Source: Chara braunii (Eukaryota > Streptophyta > Charophyceae > Charales > Characeae). Taken from it: 35,496 bases of DNA. Below, in pieces: positions 19,142 through 28,735 of the stretch (its first letter is position 1; each line of letters starts with the position of its first letter). The notes below the pieces were generated by a model, which was given only the letters and a program-made list of their open reading frames with translations, was not told the origin of the DNA and ran no database searches. Where the stretch lies: the NCBI GenBank assembly GCA_003427395.1, contig BFEA01000848.1, positions 77,572 through 113,067 of the forward strand, given 5' to 3'. A program made the translations under genes and the position numbers.

Positions 19142-20682
19142 CTATTCTGCAAGGGTTGGACTAAGAAGGGTAGAACGAGGGAACAAGTACAGAGGAAGAC
19201 GCAACTAGGGGTACATATTGGGCTCAATTGCTCAAAATTTGAGAGACGGTCTTCCCGGCAAGAGTAAGACAATCGAAGACGAAGGATGAAGTGCTTAGAC
19301 AACCGTTATTTTGTAATCCATGGTTAAAAGACTCTCAAGGAAGACCTAAAACACTAACATCAAAGGACGCAAAGTGAGGGAAGTGGTTAGAGCATGGGGT
19401 ATGGCAGGTAAAACATCTCTGATCAGGCAGCCCAGGGGAGATGGAAAACAGGTAGGGAGCTGAGGGAGGAAATGAAGGGCTGTCACAGACTAACTGAAAA
19501 CTCGAATGACATTCTCGTTTTGATCCCTGATGAGTGGACAAGTATATTGAAGGAACCAGACAAATGGGGATGGGGGGATTGGGCAACAATAACCTCTACT
19601 AATGAATCAGAGGCAGCCTTTCGCATAGGACAGGAAGTCAGACCTTCTAACCAGTGGTTGGAAGCAGATATGTACTCAATACTATCTCCAGGAGTCACGG
19701 TCAGTATGCTAGATAAGGATTCGAGGGTTCTGATTGCCATTAAGAAAAGCATCTTAAGAAAGGTCAAAGTGGTTGAGAATGAAGATTTTACGATATTTGA
19801 GCCACTGACATTCATTCGGGACCTGGAAATTGATCCAGCAGAGTGAGCATGGAACATCAGGGGAAGCTCGTTAAGAGTAATCAAAAGAATTAATATACTT
19901 TAGTACACCACTAAATTGGGCTACCGTCTAAGGGGGAGATCATGCCATTTGGATCAGATTTCGGCGATAAGATGGGAGAAGAGACTGGATATACCAAGGG
20001 AACAGGTAGAAAGGTTACCATGGTCAACTTTGCACAGTATCAGATTGGCCAAGGTCTGGATCATGCAGTGGCTCATCTTTCATGTAGCACTCCCAGTCAA
20101 TATCTAGCTGTTCGATAAACGAAGCAGACTCAATAGGAATGACGCAAATCAAAACTGTGTTGCATGGGAGGTATTCCGGAAACTCTGATCCATTGCTTGC
20201 TCCATTGCCCGGAAGCAGAACATCTCTAGCCCATAGCTCGTTCATTGTGGACACATACTACGGAGGTCCCCTTCCCGCAAAACAGGAGACTAATATTGAT
20301 TGGAAGTGAGGTGCCTAAGGGATGGCGGGCAGGTCACAAATATATCTTTCAGCTTTTGAGACAATACACTTTATGGACAATCTGGAAACGAAGATGTCAT
20401 CAGGTGGTGGGCAAGATTCTGATGACTAGAATGGAAGCCAAGGCAATTCTCTATAGCATGTTGGAGACAAAGATTAGGGCGTTATGGAGAAGGACAAAGA
20501 AGCAAGTGGCTCTTAACCCAAAAAGGGCAAAGGATACCTTAACCAAATTCCAGAAAAGGGTACTAGCCCAAGGCAAAGTCGCAACTGTAGAAGGAGAGAG
20601 ACTTATCTTCCATTGGTTCAAAGACGAGCGCCATGAGGAGACTATAAATTATCAGCTGTTGACACAAAAACTTAGGCTGTGA
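19142..20682 (+). pseudogene. LINE A2 ORF2 connector, zinc region and C-terminus
   Basis: Reading moves between frames. The connector motif appears at 19297-19419 as RQPLFCNPWLKDSQG then KWLEHGVWQVKHL, broken by a TGA and ended by another. In the reverse-transcriptase frame, 19472-19846 gives a segment with GWGDWATITSTNESEA and an Asp-Pro end. 19916-20107 gives SIRLAKVWIMQWLIFHVALP, equivalent to the helix before the zinc region. After a frameshift, around 20158-20217, the zinc-like CCMGGIPETLIHCLLHCPEA is readable. The last segment, 20245-20682, has TLWTIWKRRC and ETKIRALWRR, matching the C-termini of A1 and B1. Confidence 0.82.
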
Positions 20683-21086
20683 GGCAAAAAGGAGTTCTAG
20701 CAAGGAGCGCAACAATAGTATCTGCGAAGGGTATAGTACTAACAAAATACATTGTAGATGGCCAAACCAGCAGCTATAATACGAAAGGGAAATCAGACAG
20801 CCTAGGGGCTGAGAGGAACTGACTAGACGGAACCTAAGTAGGTAAGCGTCAAACAACATAATAAACGGGATTGCAGACTAGCAGCAAAAGGATAGAAACA
20901 AAGTAGTGCGGGCTAACTTAGGCAAGGGTGAGGGGTGGTACATCCTTCCCATCGGAAGTAATCAATGTCGTCCCCCGGGTCTCCACACCAGAAGGGGGAG
21001 GAGTGTGAGCGTGTTCTCAATGTAATTCGTTTTGACTTGCCGGTGGAATAGGAACCGGACTGATGCTCCCTAGGAAAAAAAAAAAA
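20683..21086 (+). other. LINE A2 3' UTR with conserved stem-loop and A tail
   Basis: Bases 20926-21075 align with 2505-2665 of LINE A1. The hairpin CTTCC-CATC-GGAAG at 20945-20958 has the same stem as A1 with a different loop, and is again followed by AATCAATGTCG. The element ends with 12 A residues at 21075-21086, a plainer and earlier end than the A-rich tail of A1. Confidence 0.75.
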
Positions 21087-22001
21087 GCCTTGCTTTTGGG
21101 GCCACTAAACGACGTCTCGTATGTTGAGGATGGTGGGCAAGATGCAGGGTGTGTGGACTGGGAAGTAGATAGTGAGATGGACCGTGAAGGGGATGTGGGG
21201 GACAGGCATGAACATGAGGGGGGGGCTGGAGGATGGTGCGAGAACCTGATTGCGCTTTCTTTTCAGGGGGGCATCGAGATTGCCGACGCCCTTGTCGGGA
21301 CAGAAACCCCTGAGAGGGTTTCTGCCCGAGTTTTTCAAGGTCAGACGCTGTCCGACTCTTTTCATTGAGGAACATGATGAGATTGACGTTGCCAAAGTTT
21401 ATTCAGACCAATCCTATAACTGAGGGATCTACAAACTGGCGTCGATGACGTGTGACGTCATTGACGTTCGTTCGAAACAGCAGGGGTCAGCGGTACGACT
21501 TGTCGTTCGCGGTTCCCGACAAGGCCGCGGTGGTGCCCGAAAATGGAAAGACTAAAGCTAGACCTAGTCTACCTAAAATAGGGTCGCGGCGCAGGGGGAA
21601 AAGAAAGTTTTATTTTTTCTTGGGTCGTGGGGGTTGACTTCGAGCCAGAGGGGGCCTGCAGGCCGATGTCGCGGCCTACCCGTTGGGTGACCCCTAAGCC
21701 GTGGATGAGCAGCCATCCATGGGGGAGCGGCAGACAGGCAAACAGGTGGGGCCTGCAGTGCTACAGGCTGGAGGGGACTGCTAGGCACAACTCTTCACAA
21801 ACAGGAGTTGCTCTTTTTGGAGTTGGCCTTTTCATAAGGCATTCGAGCGCGGCCGATCTCGGCCGATCGATCATGAGATCTCGTGGCTGAGATCAGCCGC
21901 GCGGAGCTAGTATGACCCTTGTGCAAGGATGACACGCACAAATCGAGAACTGGTTCAAGTCTTGTTTTTTTCCCAACTGGGATTGAACTCGGATCTGATC
22001 C
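21087..22001. other. No gene recognised; two hairpin-forming inverted repeats
   Basis: A 9-bp inverted repeat with a 6-base loop lies at 21301-21324 (CAGAAACCC and GGGTTTCTG). A larger one has 18-bp arms at 21847-21864 and 21885-21902 with two mismatches: GCGCGGCCGATCTCGGCC against GGCTGAGATCAGCCGCGC. Open frames here (for example 21063-21368) show no family motif. Just before the next entry, GGGATTGAACTC at 21980-21991 resembles a reversed tRNA B box. Confidence 0.45.
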
Positions 22002-22231
22002 AGCGGCCTAGCTTAGTTGGTAAGGCACGCAAGTAGCATTCAGGAGGTTCTGGGCTCAATCCCCATTGGCCTCATGTACCTTCCTGGGCAAGCTTAGCGC
22101 CCGCCACCTAGAGATATGCCGTTGGTCCCTCCGAGTGGCATTGAGCAGAGACTGCTGATGTTCATAGGGGGAGGGGACCGGAGGGGAGACACAGTGACTG
22201 GCCCAGCCAATAGGCTCGGTCCTGATGCTAC
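22002..22231 (+). mobile_element. tRNA-derived SINE head and start of body, cut by the assembly gap
   Basis: Bases 22008-22026 read CTAGCTTAGTTGGTAAGGC, a close match to a tRNA D-arm and pol III A box. About 25 bases later GGTTCTGGGCTCAATCCCC resembles a T-arm and B box, ending with GGCCTC near 22073. The acceptor and anticodon stems do not pair properly, so it is not a working tRNA. The non-tRNA sequence that follows runs into the gap at 22232. A tRNA-derived SINE is the best reading. A decayed tRNA pseudogene is the alternative. Confidence 0.55.
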
Positions 22232-22826
22232 NNNNNNNNNNNNNNNNNNNNNNNNNNNNNNNNNNNNNNNNNNNNNNNNNNNNNNNNNNNNNNNNNNNNN
22301 NNNNNNNNNNNNNNNNNNNNNNNNNNNNNNNNNNNNNNNNNNNNNNNNNNNNNNNNNNNNNNNNNNNNNNNNNNNNNNNNNNNNNNNNNNNNNNNNNNNN
22401 NNNNNNNNNNNNNNNNNNNNNNNNNNNNNNNNNNNNNNNNNNNNNNNNNNNNNNNNNNNNNNNNNNNNNNNNNNNNNNNNNNNNNNNNNNNNNNNNNNNN
22501 NNNNNNNNNNNNNNNNNNNNNNNNNNNNNNNNNNNNNNNNNNNNNNNNNNNNNNNNNNNNNNNNNNNNNNNNNNNNNNNNNNNNNNNNNNNNNNNNNNNN
22601 NNNNNNNNNNNNNNNNNNNNNNNNNNNNNNNNNNNNNNNNNNNNNNNNNNNNNNNNNNNNNNNNNNNNNNNNNNNNNNNNNNNNNNNNNNNNNNNNNNNN
22701 NNNNNNNNNNNNNNNNNNNNNNNNNNNNNNNNNNNNNNNNNNNNNNNNNNNNNNNNNNNNNNNNNNNNNNNNNNNNNNNNNNNNNNNNNNNNNNNNNNNN
22801 NNNNNNNNNNNNNNNNNNNNNNNNNN
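22232..22826. other. Assembly gap of 595 N
   Basis: Every base is unknown. Long open frames crossing this interval are artefacts of translating N. The gap is flanked by a SINE-like head on the left and an A tract on the right (22828-22851). Confidence 0.99.
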
Positions 22827-24904
22827 GAAAAAAAAAAAAAAAAAAAAAAAAGGGGGACAAAACGCCACATGGCGTAAATGGAAGTGACTGGGCCACTTAA
22901 GTCCCCAGTGCACTTGGACGTGCCCATTCTGAACGGGAGACCCTCTGCAGTGGACAGCTGCGCCCGTTCGTATTTAGAAACAGGCAGCAGCTGTCCACCA
23001 TTGCCCGAACCAAGCGCTGATGGCGCCCAGGTGCGAGCGAGGAGAGAGAGAGAATTTTGAGAGGTGTCGTCAAGAGGGGGTGTGCTTTGAGGTGGTGTTG
23101 ACGTTGTGCTGGCCGCATATTGCGGCGACGACGTCTCGACACAGTGGTGGCATAGTGGTACTGGTCTCAGGTGGTGACGACACTGGGACACTGAGGGGAT
23201 TGTGTGTTAGTGGGCGATCCATGAGGGAGTGGTGTGGATCACTTTTCTGACAGCTTACTGCGGCGATCTTCTCATTTAGAACGTGGTTTATACGACTTTC
23301 TTGAGTGGGCCGTTTGCTATCTTTGGTTCAACGTCACTCAAGGTCAGTTAGCCTGACTCAATTCCCTTCACGCCTGTGTGAACCCACACTTGCTTGACCC
23401 TGTTCTTTGAACGTTCATTGAAAAGGTAGAGGAGATGTGTGCATGCGCGTGTGAATGGGAGTCTGACCTGAGAATGGGTTTGCATTGTCTTCTTCGTCTT
23501 GAATTTGTTTGTTTGATCTGATGTGCAGGCAAGTAGAAGAATGCTTGAAAGGGAAAAAAAAAGAAAAAGGGGAGAAATCTGATCATGTCAGCGGAAACGA
23601 AGGGATGATGATTGTTTTTTTTGTCACTCACTCACATGTATGCTGAAGGGATGGGAAGGCAGAAGACGACGGGAAACACAAAGAGGAAGAAGCGAATTGG
23701 ACATAGATTTTTCCTGAGATTACCCATTCTTTCCCGAATGACCCTCTCTGACTATACCTGTCTGACTTAATGATTCTCTCTCCTTTCGTCTAGGTTCGCC
23801 CTTGACGTCAGGCGGTAAAGGGTTGATTGCCTGTTGTGATAAGTGCATTTCCTTTCCCTAGGAGGCATCTGAGGCGGGGGTTCATTGCCTTAGGGGCCGA
23901 CCCTGTTAACGACTCAGAGTGGACCGCTAGGGCGGGGGGATACCATGCTGTTGTGGTGGAGTCAACCCCACTTCTGAGATCCGAGGTCCGCTCGGGCGAG
24001 GACGAGGGGTATCCCAGACCACCTCCTAGGGGATGGACGTGTGCTATTCACGGAAGGCGTTAAGTTCTTGGCGGCTCGCGTTAAGAAGAACCGCTATAGT
24101 TTACCCTTCTAGTGGTCGTCTTATGAGCCACAAACGAATAGGGGACTGACGCCATAAGAAGCCCAGTTCGTGCTGTCACTAGCTATGGACGGAGTACATG
24201 TAGGCACTACCTTCGCGGATAGGTTGGCACCATAGGAAGTGTAAGCCTGGAGTAAGCTGGCTAGTTGACACGAGGTAGCAGCTAGAGCATTGCTTCGAAA
24301 GTTATTATGTCGAAGGCGGGTACTTCATCATTCGTGAAACAGAAAGAGTAATTATTGTCAGATGGGCAGGGCCAATAACAAAATTTGAAAGCAGATCCCC
24401 ATCTTCAACAGGGTGACCAATATGTCAGTTGTTTAAGTCGGCTACTGGTTCACATAGTGGTCGTCGGATTATCTACAGCCGGTATTCACACCAAAGTTAG
24501 AAAGTTAGTGATATCCTAGCTCTATTTGAGAGTTGGGGGATGTCTGCGTTTCTTTTCTAGCCGTCGGTATGGGGCGGAATGAAAGAACTTGGCAACGCAT
24601 CTCATCAAGTCGAAAGGTCGTGTCAGCCTAGCTATTTTGGCAGAAAGAGTGGAGATGATTCGATCAGACGTTATTCATGCGCCGTTATGCGGGTTAATCA
24701 TGCCCTGATCTTTTGATTGATTCGTGTTGTTCGAAGCCAAGTCAATCTTTGTTTTACACATGATTGTATTATGGATGAACCGATTCCAGAAGATAAGTCA
24801 ACTTACATTGACCTGAGTTTTCTTCATTCGAGAGTATTTTGTCTGAGTGACTCTTGATTGTTTTTGAAAGGAGGGACTAGGATTGATTGATTTTCCTTAC
24901 GCTT
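22827..24904. other. No gene recognised; A tract, hairpin, and splice-acceptor-like sites
   Basis: An A tract at 22828-22851 borders the gap. A perfect 12-bp inverted repeat, GTGGACAGCTGC at 22950-22961 and GCAGCTGTCCAC at 22987-22998, can form a stem with a 25-base loop. Around 23764-23794 a CTGACTTAAT branch-like site is followed by a pyrimidine tract ending TAG, and another pyrimidine-TAG lies at 23849-23861. These look like intron 3' ends, but I cannot pair them with exons. The open frame at 23827-24063 has no recognisable domain. Confidence 0.4.
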
Positions 24905-25025
24905 AGGTTATCGCGTCCTAGTCGACCGACGTCGGTTCGATTCTTGGGAGATCAGCGCCCCAGGGACGAACGACGCTCGGGTCCACTTTGGCGTCCAACC
25001 ATGCGTACCTATGCTATAGCGAACG
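24905..25025 (+). repeat. Plus-strand copy of the repeat at the left window edge
   Basis: This matches the reverse complement of 1-120, with the 20-base core CGTCCTAGTCGACCGACGTC identical and shorter conserved blocks after it, ending at GCGTACC and TATGCTA. The two copies are 24.8 kb apart and inverted. The copy here lies just upstream of the promoter-like entry. Confidence 0.6.
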
Positions 25026-25062
25026 AGCAAACGCCCTCGGCCGACCTACCTCTGCAATTGCA

Positions 25063-25145
25063 TTATAAAAGCCTTCGCATGTGGGTCGGTAGCTCGGCGG
25101 GGATACGCCCCTAAGGGTGGTGACAGCCCCTTAGGGAAGGTAAGT
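25063..25145 (+). promoter_or_regulatory. TATA-like box followed by a consensus 5' splice site
   Basis: TATAAAAG at 25064-25071 is a strong TATA match. About 75 bases downstream AAG-GTAAGT at 25137-25145 is a full 5' splice-site consensus, so a transcript starting near 25095 would have a short first exon. Between them lies the small inverted repeat CCCCTAAGGG and CCCTTAGGG (25108-25136). This may be the promoter of a gene covering the Asn-rich frame downstream, or an LTR-like element. Neither is shown by the sequence. Confidence 0.35.
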
Positions 25146-25346
25146 TGTGCCCCGCAAGAACCTATCCTGTCGTAAGGGACCGTGGGATGTACAGCTGGCG
25201 CACTCGGCCGCAGCAGCGAAGGGTCGACGCGGGTTACCGTATCGTCTCCGAGTTGTCTCTAAAAAGTCGAAAGCCTAAGTTTCTCCTGCGTGACGTGGCC
25301 GGGAGGGCCCTCCAGCACGGGGGCCGATGCGCTGGACACCGTCACT

Positions 25347-25490
25347 CGTCTGCAGCAGGGTGATGGAGACCAAGCGGATGAGTGGAAGGTCGAGCAGGGG
25401 TTCTTGGCAAAGGCGGTGGTTTGCTGGATAAGAGGCAGGGAATGGGCGAGATTGGCGTGAAGGGTGGGAAGGTTGACGACGACGACGACG

Positions 25491-25571
<81 letters not shown>

Positions 25572-25786
25572 ACAACAACGGCGAGCAGCAAATGGCCGAA
25601 ATCGGCGGGACGGGCGTGGAGGACGATGACAACAACAACGATGGGGTCGCTCATCTGCAGCAGGGTGATGGAGACCAAGCAGATGAGTGGGAGGCGGAGC
25701 AGGGGTTCATGACAGAGGCGGCGGATGTGGTGGAGGAGATGCTGGGAATGGGCGAGATCGGCGAGAAGGGTGGGAAGGTGGACATC

Positions 25787-25827
<41 letters not shown>

Positions 25828-26024
25828 CGATAACAACTTCAACAACGACGGCGAGCAGCCAATGGGCTAAATGGGCGAGACGGGAGTGAAGGATGGTGGC
25901 AATCACAATAACAACACTGATAACAACAACGACGGTCAACAGGGATTGGGCGAAATGGGCGACGAGGGTGTGAAGGACGACAACAACAGCAATAACGATG
26001 GTGATAACAACAACAACGATAACG

Positions 26025-26076
<52 letters not shown>

Positions 26077-26130
26077 CTGCAACAAGAACAACAACAATCA
26101 CGACGACGGCGGCAACGACGGTCACGGGAG
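25347..26130. repeat. Nested AAC microsatellites in a degenerate minisatellite
   Basis: The sequence TCTGCAGCAGGGTGATGGAG begins a block at about 25349 and again at about 25654, about 305 bases apart. Each block ends in an AAC array (25483-25570 and 25786-25840), and a third AAC array covers about 25980-26078. Between arrays, GGGCGAGAT-like sequence recurs. The whole region is a hierarchy of trinucleotide repeats inside a longer tandem repeat. Confidence 0.85.
25382..25870 (+). CDS. Asn-rich low-complexity frame, possibly coding
   Basis: Open for 162 codons, and continuing in the same frame after a TAA (25868-25870) to 26308. Five degenerate units recur, each with a Gly-rich core such as MGEIGVKGGKVDDDD, MAEIGGTGVEDDD, MGEIGEKGGKVD, MGETGVKDGG or LGEMGDEGVKDD, followed by runs of Asn. 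The frame of these cores is kept across the AAC arrays, which suggests that the region codes or once did. AAC repeats are open in all frames, so array length is not evidence. I recognise no family. The first block begins in another frame (CTG at 25350), so a frameshift is likely. Confidence 0.35.
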
Positions 26131-26595
26131 CAGCAGGGCAGAGAGGGGTTGTTGTGCATCCAAGCTCCTGATCAGCTTCATGGGGAAGATGTTGCCATCA
26201 GCACAGTGGGGGGGGAGTAGTAGCTCGTTGGGGTTGGCGAAGTGGGGTTTGTGGTTGAAGGTGCGACTTACCATTCCCCCCCCCCCCTTATCCGGTGATT
26301 TCCCATGATGATTCGTGTCTTCTCTCCTGGCATCGGGTAAGGATAGGATAGATGATCTCCCTACGTTAGTTAGGGTTGATTGCCTCTTATCTCTCAATCC
26401 CTCAAATCTTAATCAGGAAAGGATTGCCGATAATTACGTTTCGACGCTTTGACTTTGATAGTGAGTATAGGTGTGATATGACAACTATTCACACAATTGT
26501 ATACGGGATATATGCTTCATGGGTTCGTTTTCTGGTTTGATTGATAGACTTGGGCTTGATGTGTCGTTTACTTATGGTGCTGTGCTAGGGGATTG
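26131..26595. other. No gene recognised
   Basis: The 3' flank of the Asn-rich repeat and of LINE C. There is a C tract at about 26276-26287. Nothing with family motifs is visible on either strand. Confidence 0.4.
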
Positions 26596-26610
26596 TTTTT
26601 TTTTTTTTTT

Positions 26611-27048
26611 ATTGAAATATCGTCTGGTTTATTCCAATGCAATTATAGAGGCTGGGGTCCTCACAATTCTACCTGGAGCGGAACCAAGTTTTTCATCGCC
26701 AGACCAACCTGGCTTTGGACAGAAAAGCAGCATATTGCAGGAACCAGTCCAACCTGGCCTGTGAAAAAACAACGACCTACTGTTTGAACTGCTCGCTCGT
26801 ACCAGTCGAGCCTTGGACCTATTGCGGACCTGGGACCTAATTGCCACCCGAACAAGGCAAAGCAGAGCCACCGAGCGACAGGTTGGTTCAGCCTTGTAGC
26901 ATGGACTGTTTGCTTCTCCCCCTCACCCACTCCCCTTTATACACCTACAACCCAAATCATGTTACTTGTGAATTTCCCCTCTATGATCTAATTCCTTGCA
27001 AAGTCATCCCTTTCAGCAACTCAACCCCTCCCTTACCCATTCACTAAA
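26611..27048 (-). other. LINE C 3' UTR
   Basis: Sequence between the end of ORF2 reading (27049) and the poly-A tract. It has no alignment to the A or B tails that I can see. Pyrimidine-rich plus-strand stretches (26915-27040) correspond to a purine-rich sense strand. Confidence 0.55.
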
Positions 27049-28735
27049 CTAATCTCCTCTCAACCATGGAGACCACACCAGTTTCCCTGTTGCAACCGAA
27101 ACAGCCACCAGTCCGCTCATTTTTGCCCATGACCGAAGGAACCACAGTCTCGCCCTGGACCACCCTGGCCCTGTTCTGGACATGACTTTGTTCCTCCAGT
27201 CCACTGTGATCATGTCTCTTAGCATAGTCTTCATCCCACTCTTCAACGCTGGGTCTGAGAAGTATTTCCACTGGAACAGGACCAAATTCCTCTCCTTCCA
27301 TATCCACCAGACTACCAACGACCGTATTGCAGATGCCACTTAACCCCACCTTTCCCGCTTACCAACGGGTGTTTTAGCTGCCCCGTCACTACCCACTCCA
27401 GATCCCATTCCACTTCCTCTGGGCCACCCAGAGCCTTCCAGTGGTGCGCCCACCATCTCCAGTTACGAAAAGATAGTGGGCAGGTGCCCCACAAATGTAG
27501 TGCATCTTCTGGTTGCTGCTGGTATCTGACACATCTCACTTCCACCTCCATTCCTCTGGTGAACAGTGACACTGCGTCTAATGGGGCTGCATGAGCTATC
27601 AGCCATACCATTACCGATGTTTTCTTATTTGGTAGCACCCTGCAAATCTTCCATTTATCTTTATAATACTCGATGGATAGTGTCGAGCCTGAGAGCGATC
27701 TGGGGCGGGCCTCCAGTATCTTCCAAGGTGTACTTCCACTGAGTCGTTGCGTTGCCATTCCAAGCTTGGAGGAGTATTGGTAGAGTTCGGGTTGTCCCCT
27801 TGCCTTTGGCCAATCGTACAGGCCCACATCTAAGTGCATTTGTCTGATTGGAGTGCCATCCATATACAATATCAACTGAGGGGTTCCGCCTGCAGAGAAT
27901 TTCATGAAGATTCTCACTTCCTCCATGAGCCCGAAGTTCGGAGTGTCTCGTTCCTCCTTAAACACTAAGGAATTGCGAGTAATCCCTTCCTCCTTCTGCC
28001 TCTCCCACACCTCCGCCTTTCCTTGAGCCACCACTCTGCATACCTGTAGCTCCCCTCCCAGGCTGAGAGCGGAGCGATACCATTTTCATTCCCCGACTTC
28101 CTCTCTCAGTAACTGTTTCCAATCCATTAGGGCCTCTCTCCTTGATTCCACATGCCATAGTCTCTCCAGTTTAACTTTTAATTCTTCCAAACTCTTCCAA
28201 GCTTTACGCAGGTCGTCCCACAGATCCTCAACTCGCAGCACCCCTCTTTCCACCCACGCCCTCCCAAAACTCCCTATTCCTGATATTGCAAAAAGCACAC
28301 CTTCACTGTCCTCGAGCCAACAATTTTCGAACAACAGTTGGCGTAGCACTTCCTCTCTTGAATGTGGGGGGCGGAGGATGCTTGGTGTCAATGTACGCCA
28401 AGCCTGTATTATCCCTTACCAGAAGGTGGATTTCAATCTCCGTCTCTGGTATGCTGAGGTTGACATCAGTAACCACACATCCTCCCCATTACTCAAGCCC
28501 CACTCTTTTGCTAGGATGTACTCCGCCAACGCCACCCAACTGCGCCCCTCCGTGTCTAGCATAGCCTTGACTGGCCATTTACAAAGTAGGGCCTTATTTT
28601 GACGCACTGGATCCAACACTGCCAGTCCCCCTTCTTCCTTGGTTGTTGTGAACTTGTCCCAGGAAAGCTTTGACATGTGCCCTTGACCCTCCGCTGCGTC
28701 CGTCTTCCATATGAATTTTGCAGCTACGAATTTAA
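27049..28735 (-). pseudogene. LINE C ORF2 thumb end, connector, zinc region and C-terminus
   Basis: From 28735 the frame gives FIWKTDAAEGQGHMSKLSWD and KEEGGLAVLDP, the segment after the RT thumb, to a TAA at 28416-28418. The same frame continues to a TGA at 28086, with the connector motif at 28221-28343 (RQLLFENCWLEDSEG, AWVERGVLRVEDL). From 28034 to 27312 it gives KTSVMVWLIAHAAPLD and the zinc-like VRCVRYQQQPEDALHLWGTC. A frameshift near 27340 moves the C-terminus to another frame, SLVVWWIWKERNLVLF, equivalent to LWALWRRRC in LINE A1. Two stops and one frameshift in 1.7 kb show moderate decay. Confidence 0.86.

Larger units (their letters stand above)
12665..21086 (+). mobile_element. LINE A2: nearly full-length non-LTR retrotransposon, interrupted by B2
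   Basis: On the plus strand the order is ORF1 with a zinc knuckle, ORF1 C-terminal domain, ORF2 endonuclease, reverse transcriptase with an intact FADD box, connector, zinc region, C-terminus, 3' UTR and an A tract at 21075-21086. The 3' UTR matches LINE A1. A truncated B-type element on the opposite strand is inserted at 14054-14862. Without that insertion the element is about 7.6 kb. Stops and frameshifts occur in every domain, but fewer than in LINE B1, so A2 is younger than B1 yet inactive. Confidence 0.92.

Noticed and set aside
22056-23191. Long open frames crossing the N block
   Set aside because: They consist of translated N with short random flanks and have no coding value.
25483-26078. 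CRISPR-like array
   Set aside because: Units are trinucleotide microsatellites without unique spacers, in eukaryotic DNA.
25259-26125. Minus-strand Val/Leu-rich frame suggesting a membrane protein
   Set aside because: It is the complement of AAC arrays, which are open in every frame. The hydrophobic runs come from GTT repeats.
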